Shown: positions 1 through 6,017, counted from the stretch's first letter. The stretch is DNA of 9,818 nucleotides from Chlamydiota bacterium (GCA_021772165.1 JAJFMM010000178.1:1-9818); one strand, 5' to 3'. Program-made: numbers and translations. The notes: generated from the letters alone by a model not told the origin.

Positions 1-117
1 ATGAATCGCTCCCGAATAAAGCAGGAGTTTTTCGGTCAAAGTCGTCTTTCCCGCATCAGGGTGGCTGATGATGGCAAATGTACGTCGTTTTTCTATAGCT
101 GCTTGAAGATCTTCCAT
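1..117 (-). CDS. prfC: Peptide chain release factor 3 (RF3), N-terminal fragment
   Basis: Only the first 39 codons are present; the gene runs off the left edge. RF3 is a translational GTPase of the cytoplasm that recycles RF1/RF2 from the ribosome after peptide release. The visible segment contains [20 protein letters not shown] (residues 10-29), the RF3-specific start of the G domain with its P-loop HPDAGKTT (residues 19-26). The EF-G and LepA families differ here. I chose the ATG at 115-117 because the RF3 core normally begins about 10 residues before this motif. No Shine-Dalgarno sequence precedes it. The frame stays open to a TTG at 160-162, which directly abuts an AAAGGAG, too close for normal spacing, so the true start is uncertain. 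The gene is divergent from the SET-domain gene; 84 bases separate the two starts. Confidence 0.9.
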   Translation of the reverse strand, partial: MEDLQAAIEKRRTFAIISHPDAGKTTLTEKLLLYSGAIH

Positions 118-201
118 ATACGGCGAACCATCATACTTAAAAGAGGGATCTTTCGCAAACAACTCCTTTCTAAAAATTCCTAAACATGCTTAATTAAGCC
201 T

Positions 202-897
202 ATGAGATACAGACTGCCGAGACAAGTTTCTAACGCAGAGTTAGATAAGTTGATTTCGAGAGAAATTAAACGACAAGAAATACTGATACCCAAAGCGTCG
301 AACAAAACGCTCAAGGAAATTGCCACAGTTTGTCGAGAAATCAAAGAAAAAGGCCTGCCCGACCATCTTATTTGTAAGAAGTTACCAAAATCTCTTGGAC
401 ATGGCATTTTTCTCCACCCCAAAGCCAAGCCGATTGAAAAGGGACGCGTCATCGGCCCCTATTCCGGCGAGCTCCGTCTAGAAGCACAAAATGATCCCGA
501 CGACTCCGACTACGCTTTTGCTCCCCTATCTGAGATCGTTCTCGTTTCTAAAGAGGAACAAGCTCTCTTCGATCCCAAGCGTCGCTTCCACCCACGCCGC
601 CACTACGTCCTGAGTCTAGATGCGCAGGACATCGGGAACTTTATGCGTTTCGTTAACCATTCTGAAAAGCCCAATGTGGAAGCAGAGTTTCTCCGCATCC
701 CTAAAAATTCCCTAGGTCTTGCTCCAGGACCTCTGGATGTGATCTATATGGCCAAAAAGAAGATCTACCCAGGTGAACAGCTGCTCGTCTCATATGAAGA
801 TGGCGATGAGGACAGCTATTGGGGTCCACTCGGGATCGAACCCTACCCCCTCTTTCCGAAAACTTTTCGGCTCTCCCCCTCACTCGAAGTAGTTTGA
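202..897 (+). CDS. SET-domain protein, NUE/CT737-like protein-lysine methyltransferase
   Basis: A 231-residue SET-domain protein expected to transfer methyl groups from S-adenosylmethionine to lysines. Motifs in order: GHGIF (66-70), the first SET strand; GPYSGE (85-90), equivalent to the GEYxGE element; GNFMRFVNHSEKPN (145-158), the N-H-S pseudoknot with N152 and H153; and GEQLLVSYEDGDEDSYW (191-207), with Y198 in the catalytic tyrosine position. No pre-SET or post-SET cysteine cluster is visible. Length and motif layout resemble chlamydial NUE (CT737, about 219 residues), a type III secreted methyltransferase reported to act on histones and chlamydial histone-like proteins. Whether this protein acts on host chromatin, on bacterial Hc1-like proteins or on both cannot be read from sequence. 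The ATG at 202 lacks an obvious Shine-Dalgarno sequence. The first 60 residues are basic and not part of the SET fold. Family assignment is strong; substrate is inference. Confidence 0.88.
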   Translation: MRYRLPRQVSNAELDKLISREIKRQEILIPKASNKTLKEIATVCREIKEKGLPDHLICKKLPKSLGHGIFLHPKAKPIEKGRVIGPYSGELRLEAQNDPDDSDYAFAPLSEIVLVSKEEQALFDPKRRFHPRRHYVLSLDAQDIGNFMRFVNHSEKPNVEAEFLRIPKNSLGLAPGPLDVIYMAKKKIYPGEQLLVSYEDGDEDSYWGPLGIEPYPLFPKTFRLSPSLEVV

Positions 898-919
898 AAT
901 AAACAATAACTATTTCAAA
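893..919. repeat. Perfect 9-bp inverted repeat over the SET-gene stop codon
   Basis: TTTGAAATA at 893-901 and its exact reverse complement TATTTCAAA at 911-919 are separated by nine bases. The left arm contains the TGA stop (895-897) of the SET gene; the right arm contains the proposed -35 of the next gene. It could be a weak A/T-rich hairpin or an operator. There is no T-tract after it, so a classical terminator is unlikely. Confidence 0.55.
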
Positions 920-942
920 CATTGATACTTATAGTCTATAAT
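914..942 (+). promoter_or_regulatory. Promoter of the 409-residue deaminase-like gene
   Basis: A perfect -10 element TATAAT at 937-942 lies 17 bases after TTCAAA (914-919), which matches the TTGACA consensus at four of six positions. Transcription would be expected to start about 7 bases past the -10, at roughly 949-950, essentially on the ATG at 950. Confidence 0.6.
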
Positions 943-949
943 CATTGAC

Positions 950-2179
950 ATGAACATTATTACTCAAAGAAACATTTACGATATAGGCGCTCCAGTTTGT
1001 CGAGAGGGCTGTCCTAATAAAATGACCCCAACGTATCAAATTTCTAGCCTCAACCAAGAACGGACAGAACTGATTCATGAATACACAACCATGCGTCTTG
1101 TGCATCAGTCTAAAAATGGTGAGATTAAAAACAGTCTACCACTAGGTCCTATCCACAAAGAGCTCGAACTCGCGTCTCTGCCTCTTCAAGGCTCGGGCTC
1201 TAGCAACATTCTACTCAGTAAGGTGAGCTTCGACTGCTTGATTACAGACTCTGCAGGAGTAAAGCGGAGAGATTATCTCTGCTTTGATTTAAAGATTTTG
1301 GGCGCAAATTCGACAAAAAAACCTGTATTCTCTTACGAGTGGATCGAAAAAGCCTACGGAGACAAAGAAAAACTTTACGCTAAGATTAAGAAATTCTACG
1401 ATGCCGGACGCAAGGTAGCAGTTCATAAGCATGGAACCGAACCTGACTACACAGGGAAAAAACCTAGCCACGATCAATTTATTCGCCACACAGAACAGCT
1501 ACTTGTCGCCTATCTTGCGCTCCCCGATACGGCAAAAATGCTCGCCAATCAGCTGAGAACAGCTATTCGCGGAAAATACCCTGAAGCAGCCGAGGTCAAG
1601 GTCTATAACATGGGCCTTCATATGCACTCGACAAAGACATGCTGCGCTCCTTGTGAATATACGCTACTTGGACTCATGAATAAAAAGAAACACAGCTTTC
1701 TATCTAACTTCTCCCGCGCCACGTCTATTCCGAACGAAATGCTAAAGATGACTCTTCCTAATAAATCAGATTTTCGTCTTCTGGTGACAGTCGGCGCTAG
1801 CCAATCAGACAATACTCACCAAAAACAGCCCACCTACAAGGAGCTCATTCTAGATGAGAAGACCCCAACGCCATTTTTCGATATTTCCGTAAAAAGCGCT
1901 GAAGCTTCCAAGCATATCTTCACCTCTATGCTCGACTGTGAACATGATGAGCAAAGTCTTCACCCTTCCAATTTGGATAATTATACAGTAGGAATCAGCG
2001 GATCGGAAAAAACTACGACTACTAAAAATAGAATTACATATAAAGCTGCAAACACATTGAAAAAAGTAACAGAACTTAAATCAGCGGAAATCGATCATTT
2101 TTCTATCCGGAGCCTACTCCATGAAGAAGATGAAACAGACAGGGTATTGGAAAAGTACTTGAGCAAGCTACGCTTGTAA
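950..2179 (+). CDS. Unrecognised 409-residue protein with a deaminase-like zinc motif
   Basis: I do not recognise this protein by name. Residues 90-240 show the order expected of the cytidine deaminase-like fold. There is a beta hairpin (about 91-116), then a helix opening with H180-T-E182 (HxE: zinc-binding His and proton-shuttling Glu), a strand (about 215-228), a C232-A-P-C235 motif (CxxC: the other two zinc ligands) opening the next helix, and a strand at about 274-284. The spacing of about 50 residues between HxE and CxxC is longer than in housekeeping cytidine deaminases but is reached in toxin- and effector-type members. The C-terminal 120 residues are polar, with a charged end. No signal peptide or membrane segment is seen. 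The ATG at 950 has no Shine-Dalgarno sequence and sits at the predicted transcription start. The in-frame ATG at 1022 is an alternative, preceded by GAGGG at a poor distance. Substrate (nucleotide, RNA, DNA or none) is unknown. Confidence 0.85.
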   Translation: MNIITQRNIYDIGAPVCREGCPNKMTPTYQISSLNQERTELIHEYTTMRLVHQSKNGEIKNSLPLGPIHKELELASLPLQGSGSSNILLSKVSFDCLITDSAGVKRRDYLCFDLKILGANSTKKPVFSYEWIEKAYGDKEKLYAKIKKFYDAGRKVAVHKHGTEPDYTGKKPSHDQFIRHTEQLLVAYLALPDTAKMLANQLRTAIRGKYPEAAEVKVYNMGLHMHSTKTCCAPCEYTLLGLMNKKKHSFLSNFSRATSIPNEMLKMTLPNKSDFRLLVTVGASQSDNTHQKQPTYKELILDEKTPTPFFDISVKSAEASKHIFTSMLDCEHDEQSLHPSNLDNYTVGISGSEKTTTTKNRITYKAANTLKKVTELKSAEIDHFSIRSLLHEEDETDRVLEKYLSKLRL

Positions 2180-2189
2180 AACTGTTGTT

Positions 2190-2567
2190 TTATAGAACAA
2201 CGCAATTTCCGCAAATGCGGCTTTCCCTTTGCTGCCTAACCATAATCTCGTCTTGAAATACCGCTATCGAATCGGCCTGCCGAGCTTTCTCCAAAAATTC
2301 CCCGAGTATGGCTGAAATGGCCATCCTCGATTCCGGATTTTCTTTTACTTCTCCGACAAAAAAATGAACAGATTGTTTGCACATTATAGGCAGAAACAGA
2401 GACTCCTGATTCACAAAAGCTAAGGTGCTTTTGAGCATGGAGACAACCTCTTTTACAGATTTTGCCGTTTTGATCATCTGTTCTATCTGATTCAAGGTAC
2501 GGATGGGAAGCGAGGCACGCTCTATCAGGGGCTGTTTGAGCTCATCTATTGGTAAAGACACTTCCAC
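2190..2567 (-). CDS. Unrecognised 125-residue protein with C-terminal CaaX box (CVVL)
   Basis: The start is GTG at 2565-2567 behind AGAAGGAG six bases upstream, a strong ribosome binding site. The protein is mostly predicted helix, with no signal peptide or membrane segment. The striking part is the C-terminus: R-Q-Q-R-E-S-R (111-117), then I-C-G-N-C-V-V-L-stop. C122-V-V-L fits the eukaryotic CaaX consensus (Cys, two aliphatic residues, final Leu), the class normally modified by geranylgeranyltransferase I in host cytosol. C119 could be an additional palmitoylation site and the arginines a basic patch, as in small GTPases. Bacteria lack CaaX prenylation, so the motif would matter only if the protein were delivered to a host cell; that is inference. 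The gene starts 29 bases after the ABC permease stop and may be in that operon. It converges on the 950-2179 gene with only ten bases between the stops. Confidence 0.85.
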   Translation of the reverse strand: MEVSLPIDELKQPLIERASLPIRTLNQIEQMIKTAKSVKEVVSMLKSTLAFVNQESLFLPIMCKQSVHFFVGEVKENPESRMAISAILGEFLEKARQADSIAVFQDEIMVRQQRESRICGNCVVL

Positions 2568-2596
2568 GATCTACTCCTTCTAAAAGGCTGGGTATA

Positions 2597-3802
2597 TTAG
2601 TAGGAACGTAGACACTTAGCAATCGTCATCTTTGCAACGCGAAGACCCGCGATGAACGAAGCTGCGATAGCAGCAATGACACAGAGCATGATCGTGTATA
2701 AGGTCATGCTTGGTTTAAAGGTGAAGACGACCATAAATTTATTCGTCATCCCAGGGCCCGGGGGCATCTCGAGTCCCCTATAAACGAGGATCTTCAACGC
2801 AACGTAGGCAACGCCGACTCCGATCAGAGCTCCAATGATCGCCAATAGAGCGCCTTCTGCCACAATCAGCAACATCACCTGTGAAACCGGCTCTCCATTG
2901 GCTCTTAAGTTTCCGATCTCCTGCTTTCTTTCCAAAATCGATGTGGAGATCGCATTGAAGATACCCAGTAGAACGATACTCAAGATAATCGCCTGGACCA
3001 CGCGAAATTGCGCGTTGAGCCAGTCGACGGAATGCTTGTAATAGACCTCATCGAGAATATCGAAGGGAGTCGCCTCGAGCCCAGGAAACTTTTTTGCTAT
3101 TTGAGCAGCAACCGCATCCCAATCAGCGATACTGCGCAGAGCGAGCGCGACGCTTTCTATCTTCGGTGTTCTTATCACTCTTTGCGCAGCTCCAAGAGGC
3201 ACGCGGAAAACACGGCTATCAAAATCGAGAGAGCCGGTATGGAAAATACCCGTTACAACGAATTTCTCTTCTTTGATGATGCCGCGGTTTGAGGTCGCCA
3301 TCACCGTTACGGCATCGCCCGGTTTTGCATTGAGAGAGTAGGCCAGTCCTTGACCAAGCAGAATTCCATCTGTTTGATAGGTCAGAGTTTCTCCTTCTAT
3401 GATATTGAGACCATGGAAAAAGGAGGCTTCTCTCTCCGCTGCGATTCCCTGTCCTGAGCCGCTCAGGGTAATATTGCCTTTTTTCAAAAGAGCTGAAAAG
3501 CTCACTCGAGGAAAGACCTGTTCCACTCCCGGCTGCTGATAGAGAAACTCTTCGAGCCGCCCCCCATTGTTGATCCAATGTTTCTTAGGATTTTCAAAGG
3601 CTCTACCACGGTAGCCCTTCGTATGTATCTGACCATAGCCATAGTGTGAGTGAATGGTCGAGTCGCGATATTCTTCTAAAACGCCTTGAATGAAGCCGCC
3701 AAAAGCAAAGAGGGCTCCAGCACCGAGTGCAACGGTCAGAAGAACAGCGGCCGTTCTTCGTATATTGCGAAACAGATTGCGAAAGGCAAGATAAAGAAAC
3801 AT
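2597..3802 (-). CDS. ABC transporter permease, MacB/FtsX/LolE type
   Basis: A 401-residue inner-membrane subunit with the type VII ABC layout. TM1 lies at about 18-40, followed by a long periplasmic domain (about 41-265). Three more membrane helices lie at about 266-288, 308-336 and 368-388. The cytoplasmic ERKQEIGNLRANGEP (291-305) after TM2 is the FtsX-domain coupling segment, in which related proteins read E-I-G-x-L-R-A-x-G. Members of this family (MacB, LolC/LolE, YknZ) do not pump substrate through a channel. They use ATP to move the periplasmic domain, extracting lipoproteins or driving export. Length agrees with LolC/E (about 400), but the N-terminus does not let me choose between Lol and a MacB-like exporter. 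The ATG overlaps the ATPase stop by one base (TAATG), and GGAAGGA in the last ATPase codons is its ribosome binding site, so translation is probably coupled. Confidence 0.92.
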   Translation of the reverse strand: MFLYLAFRNLFRNIRRTAAVLLTVALGAGALFAFGGFIQGVLEEYRDSTIHSHYGYGQIHTKGYRGRAFENPKKHWINNGGRLEEFLYQQPGVEQVFPRVSFSALLKKGNITLSGSGQGIAAEREASFFHGLNIIEGETLTYQTDGILLGQGLAYSLNAKPGDAVTVMATSNRGIIKEEKFVVTGIFHTGSLDFDSRVFRVPLGAAQRVIRTPKIESVALALRSIADWDAVAAQIAKKFPGLEATPFDILDEVYYKHSVDWLNAQFRVVQAIILSIVLLGIFNAISTSILERKQEIGNLRANGEPVSQVMLLIVAEGALLAIIGALIGVGVAYVALKILVYRGLEMPPGPGMTNKFMVVFTFKPSMTLYTIMLCVIAAIAASFIAGLRVAKMTIAKCLRSY

Positions 3803-4485
3803 TAGGAAATCCTTCCGTCAACAAGATGCACGTTGCTATCCGCATAGTCCTGTACCATTGGATCATGCGTAGTAAGGAGTACTGAGCTCTTTTTGCTCTT
3901 GGTTAGATTCGCTAGAATCTCCAGGATCTCTTTGCCCGTCTTGCTATCGAGACTCGCCGTCGGCTCATCTGCGATGATCACATCGGGGTTTTTCGCGATC
4001 GCTCTAGCAATCGCCACTCTCTGTTTCTCTCCGCCACTGAGCTGGGATGGTTTATGCGCCCTACAATCTGAAAGACCAACGGCTTCTAATGCTTCTTGAG
4101 CTCGACTGCGAGCCTCTACTCTAGAGCAGCCTTGGCGCGATAAAAAGTATTCGACGTTCTCTTGGGCGGTAAGGACAGGAATGAGATGAAACTGCTGGAA
4201 GATAAAGCCAATGCGATTTCTGCGGATCTTGTTCTTCTCTCTTTCGGTGAGTCGACTGATCTCCTCTCCCAAAAAGAGCACGTTGCCTTGCTGGACAGGC
4301 TCAATCAGCCCCAAGATATTCAGAAGCGTCGATTTTCCAGAGCCCGAAGGCCCCGAGATCGTTGCAAATGTGTGGGCATCGATCGAAAGATCTAGCCCTC
4401 GAATCGCCTCAACCTTTTGTTTTCCTAGCACATAAGAAAAAGCGAGGTCAGTAACTTCAAATAGTTTATCTGTCGACAAGCGCAA
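3802..4485 (-). CDS. ABC transporter ATP-binding protein, MacB/LolD type
   Basis: A 227-residue cytoplasmic ATPase with all motifs intact: Walker A GPSGSGKST (45-53), Q-loop FQQFH (96-100), signature LSGGEKQR (149-156), Walker B VIIADE (169-174), D-loop SLD (178-180) and H-loop H207 in TTHD. The 227-residue length and the pairing with an FtsX-type permease place it in the LolD/MacB/FtsE group. No in-frame ATG exists at the N-terminus. TTG at 4483-4485 or the TTG two codons later is the best start and gives the usual LFEVTDLAFSY opening. Ribosome binding is weak (ACAGAG). An ATG at 4508 with AGAAG upstream lies in another frame and overlaps the gene start. The stop overlaps the permease start by one base. 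Confidence 0.93.
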   Translation of the reverse strand: MRLSTDKLFEVTDLAFSYVLGKQKVEAIRGLDLSIDAHTFATISGPSGSGKSTLLNILGLIEPVQQGNVLFLGEEISRLTEREKNKIRRNRIGFIFQQFHLIPVLTAQENVEYFLSRQGCSRVEARSRAQEALEAVGLSDCRAHKPSQLSGGEKQRVAIARAIAKNPDVIIADEPTASLDSKTGKEILEILANLTKSKKSSVLLTTHDPMVQDYADSNVHLVDGRIS

Positions 4486-4549
4486 ACTCTGTAGTAAAGC
4501 TTATCCATAATTCTTCTTTTAAAAGAATTCAAGGGAAACTGAACCGGGC

Positions 4550-4708
4550 CTAGCTCTCTTCTTCTAGAATCTCGCTAAGGAGACGTTGATAGATATAGAA
4601 GACGAGGCCAATCTGCCCTGCTCGATCCTGCATAAGATCAGTATAGAGGTCAGTCTTGGCTTCCTCTTCTACCACAGGCAAAAGGGGGGATAATAAAATT
4701 TCTTTCAT
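4550..4708 (-). CDS. Small 52-residue acidic protein of unknown function
   Basis: ATG at 4706-4708, AGAAG five bases upstream, TAG at 4550-4552. The product begins MKEILLSPLLPVVEEE and ends LLSEILEEES. It is acidic and likely helical, with a short hydrophobic stretch LVFYIY (35-40). It has no domain I recognise. It lies directly downstream of a sequence block (4743-4810) that is repeated upstream of the 5032-5511 gene, which suggests a shared promoter or leader and supports expression. It is 64 bases upstream of the ABC ATPase start on the same strand. It could be a real small protein or a remnant of a longer gene. Confidence 0.5.
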   Translation of the reverse strand: MKEILLSPLLPVVEEEAKTDLYTDLMQDRAGQIGLVFYIYQRLLSEILEEES

Positions 4709-4742
4709 AAAAAGCTTCTGATTTAGATCTTACTTAAAATTG

Positions 4743-4810
4743 CGCATTAGAATACACATACACCGATTTAAATAAAACTAAAACAAAGAAATATAGATTC
4801 TATCAAATAA
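4743..4810 (-). repeat. Copy A of a 68-bp duplicated intergenic block
   Basis: Aligns without gaps to 5532-5599, about 75% identical by hand count (51 of 68), with the ends best conserved (CGCATTAGA, TCAAATAA). Read on the minus strand, it lies between the stop of the broken membrane-protein copy and the start of the 52-residue ORF. The conserved part carries possible -10 sequences (TATTCT here, TAATCT in copy B), so it may be a copied promoter region; no good -35 is present. Confidence 0.65.
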
Positions 4811-4989
4811 GATCTATGAATACGTGAGAAGCAGAAATCATAGGTAGAAAAAAAACAGCGGCCGCTAGAGCAGAGGCTCTGTCAAGTTGCAGGGCGTCTA
4901 ATACAGCGACCGTACGATCACAACACATTAAAGACGCAATCTTTCCCAAGAAGATGGCCCCTCGTCAGCATGATAGGAGATACACTCAT
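4803..4989 (-). pseudogene. Broken third copy of the local membrane-protein family
   Basis: This stretch is a decayed duplicate of the 5614-6015 gene. The ribosome-binding region and first codons (AAGAGGTGGAAATGAGTGTA) are the same. The sequence then jumps to the PIMLT segment, corresponding to an internal loss of about 215 bases. A single extra base shifts the frame shortly after. In the shifted frame the last 47 codons (to TGA at 4803-4805) read like residues 87-133 of the intact paralogue, with 24 of 47 residues identical by hand count, including CDRxVxxLDxLQL and SHxFID. In the start frame translation stops after about 23 codons. An intact short product is therefore unlikely. It was tentatively an integral membrane protein before decay. 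Confidence 0.8.
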
Positions 4990-4992
4990 TTC

Positions 4993-5011
4993 CACCTCTT
5001 ATGAAGAGGTG
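4993..5011 (-). promoter_or_regulatory. Perfect hairpin covering the Shine-Dalgarno of the broken copy
   Basis: On the minus strand CACCTCTT (5004-5011) pairs perfectly with AAGAGGTG (4993-5000) across a 3-base loop. The second arm is the ribosome binding site for the ATG at 4989. It also lies 20 bases after the stop of the 5032-5511 gene, so a transcript-end hairpin is possible, but no T-tract follows. Confidence 0.5.
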
Positions 5012-5031
5012 ATCTCACGAAAGCCATGAAT

Positions 5032-5511
5032 CTATTCTTGTTTTGTAAGGGGTTTGCTAAATCCTACATAAGCGCCATAGACACAACCTACAGTTAGCAT
5101 CAGTGCAAAAACTTCTGCCATACAAATCCCATCGAGTTTAAGAGATTCTACCACTGAAAAGTCTCTTTCATAAAATGCTCTTGTAAAAGAGCTTCCTGCA
5201 AAATGACCAGCTGCGTAAGTAAGAACGGTCTGTCCAAACAGCGAAGCTATATCCCAGCATGAATTATAAGCTGGTTCCTTAGATCCGCAGACTGCTTCCA
5301 TACCACATCCTGTCATGCCGCGGACAAAAGCATAACCCGCTGCAATACTGGGCTTAGAAACAGCAAATGCACTCGAATTGACACTAAACATAGCTGCACC
5401 GATTCCACTCCTAACAACACTTACAGAAACTGCAGAAAAGACGTTTTTAGCAGAGAATTTTGAATCCTCATTAGATTCAACAACAGTTTTTTTTACAGCG
5501 CTTACATCCAT
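5032..5511 (-). CDS. Hydrophobic membrane protein, local paralogue family member 1
   Basis: A 159-residue protein not recognised as a named family. ATG at 5509-5511 with AGGAG six bases upstream. A polar N-terminus (1-22) is followed by three or four hydrophobic stretches (about 25-50, 56-75, 86-108 and 127-150). It is paralogous to the 5614-6015 product, with matching SS-x-x-x-x-V-S-x-P near residue 47 and YERDFSVVESLKLDG (114-128) against CDREVTWLDSLQLEG in the other. Cysteines are frequent (C69, C75, C85, C130, C143). Short, multi-helix, lineage-specific membrane proteins of this sort occur in Chlamydiae as inclusion membrane (Inc) proteins, but I cannot show the paired hydrophobic lobe typical of Inc, so location in an inclusion or bacterial membrane is open. 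Confidence 0.8.
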   Translation of the reverse strand: MDVSAVKKTVVESNEDSKFSAKNVFSAVSVSVVRSGIGAAMFSVNSSAFAVSKPSIAAGYAFVRGMTGCGMEAVCGSKEPAYNSCWDIASLFGQTVLTYAAGHFAGSSFTRAFYERDFSVVESLKLDGICMAEVFALMLTVGCVYGAYVGFSKPLTKQE

Positions 5512-5531
5512 TCCCTACTCCTTTAAAGTTT

Positions 5532-5599
5532 CGCATTAGATTACATACACACCACATTAAACAAAACTAAATCAAACAAGAAGCTCGTCTGTCAAATAA
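5532..5599 (-). repeat. Copy B of the 68-bp duplicated intergenic block
   Basis: Partner of 4743-4810, aligned end to end without gaps. Read on the minus strand, it lies after the 5614-6015 stop and directly before the 5032-5511 start (ATG at 5511), the same relative position as copy A. This shows that the duplication unit was gene plus following intergenic region. Confidence 0.65.
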
Positions 5600-5613
5600 A
5601 GTATTTATTACCC

Positions 5614-6015
5614 TCAGAGGGTGTCTATGAATCCGTGAGAAAGAGAAGTCATAGCAAGAATAACAGCACCCGCCACTAGTAAGGTTGCCCCCTCTAGCTG
5701 CAGAGAATCGAGCCAAGTGACCTCTCTATCGCACCATTGTAGAGACGCGACATTCCCCACAATATGACTGCTCGTCAGCATGATAGGCCATGTGCCCCAG
5801 GCTATCGACTGTGCGATAAAGTGATCAAATAGACCTGCCCTGTAAGCTATAAAATGGTTTGCGACAGCTGCTCCCAGTACTACATTTCTTCCCAGGGTAT
5901 AATACATGACTGCCTCCGGCTCGGAAACACCCATGACTGATGAACTTACTATATTAAGAACCGTACTCACTAAAGTTCCAAGAACACATTGCTCAAATAG
6001 AGGAGCTACACTCAT
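5614..6015 (-). CDS. Hydrophobic membrane protein, local paralogue family member 2
   Basis: A 133-residue protein from the ATG at 6013-6015; AAGAGGTGGAA ahead of it is the ribosome binding site, so the GTG two codons upstream is probably part of that site rather than the start. Hydrophobic stretches at about 8-30, 42-60, 66-92 and 107-127 suggest up to four membrane helices. The loop CDREVTWLDSLQLEG (95-109) is the best conserved element across this protein, the 5032-5511 product and the broken copy at 4803-4989. No known domain or catalytic residue is evident. It is divergent from the holin-like gene at 6226 across a 210-base A/T-rich gap. Confidence 0.8.
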   Translation of the reverse strand: MSVAPLFEQCVLGTLVSTVLNIVSSSVMGVSEPEAVMYYTLGRNVVLGAAVANHFIAYRAGLFDHFIAQSIAWGTWPIMLTSSHIVGNVASLQWCDREVTWLDSLQLEGATLLVAGAVILAMTSLSHGFIDTL

Positions 6016-6017
6016 TT

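Noticed and set aside
1..183. Plus-strand 60-codon open frame at the left edge
   Set aside because: The minus strand reads an unmistakable RF3 P-loop region; the plus-strand frame is its shadow.
856..870. CCGAAAA/TTTTCGG hairpin near the end of the SET gene
   Set aside because: It lies inside the coding region with a one-base centre and is followed by a C-rich rather than T-rich run, so it is not a convincing terminator.
3008..3292. Plus-strand open frames inside the permease gene
   Set aside because: They lie wholly within a well-supported ABC permease, lack ribosome binding sites and resemble no protein.
4511..4530. A/T palindrome TTCTTTTAAAAGAA as a terminator after the 52-codon ORF
   Set aside because: The stem is very weak, has essentially no loop and no following T-run on the minus strand; it is likely chance A/T sequence.
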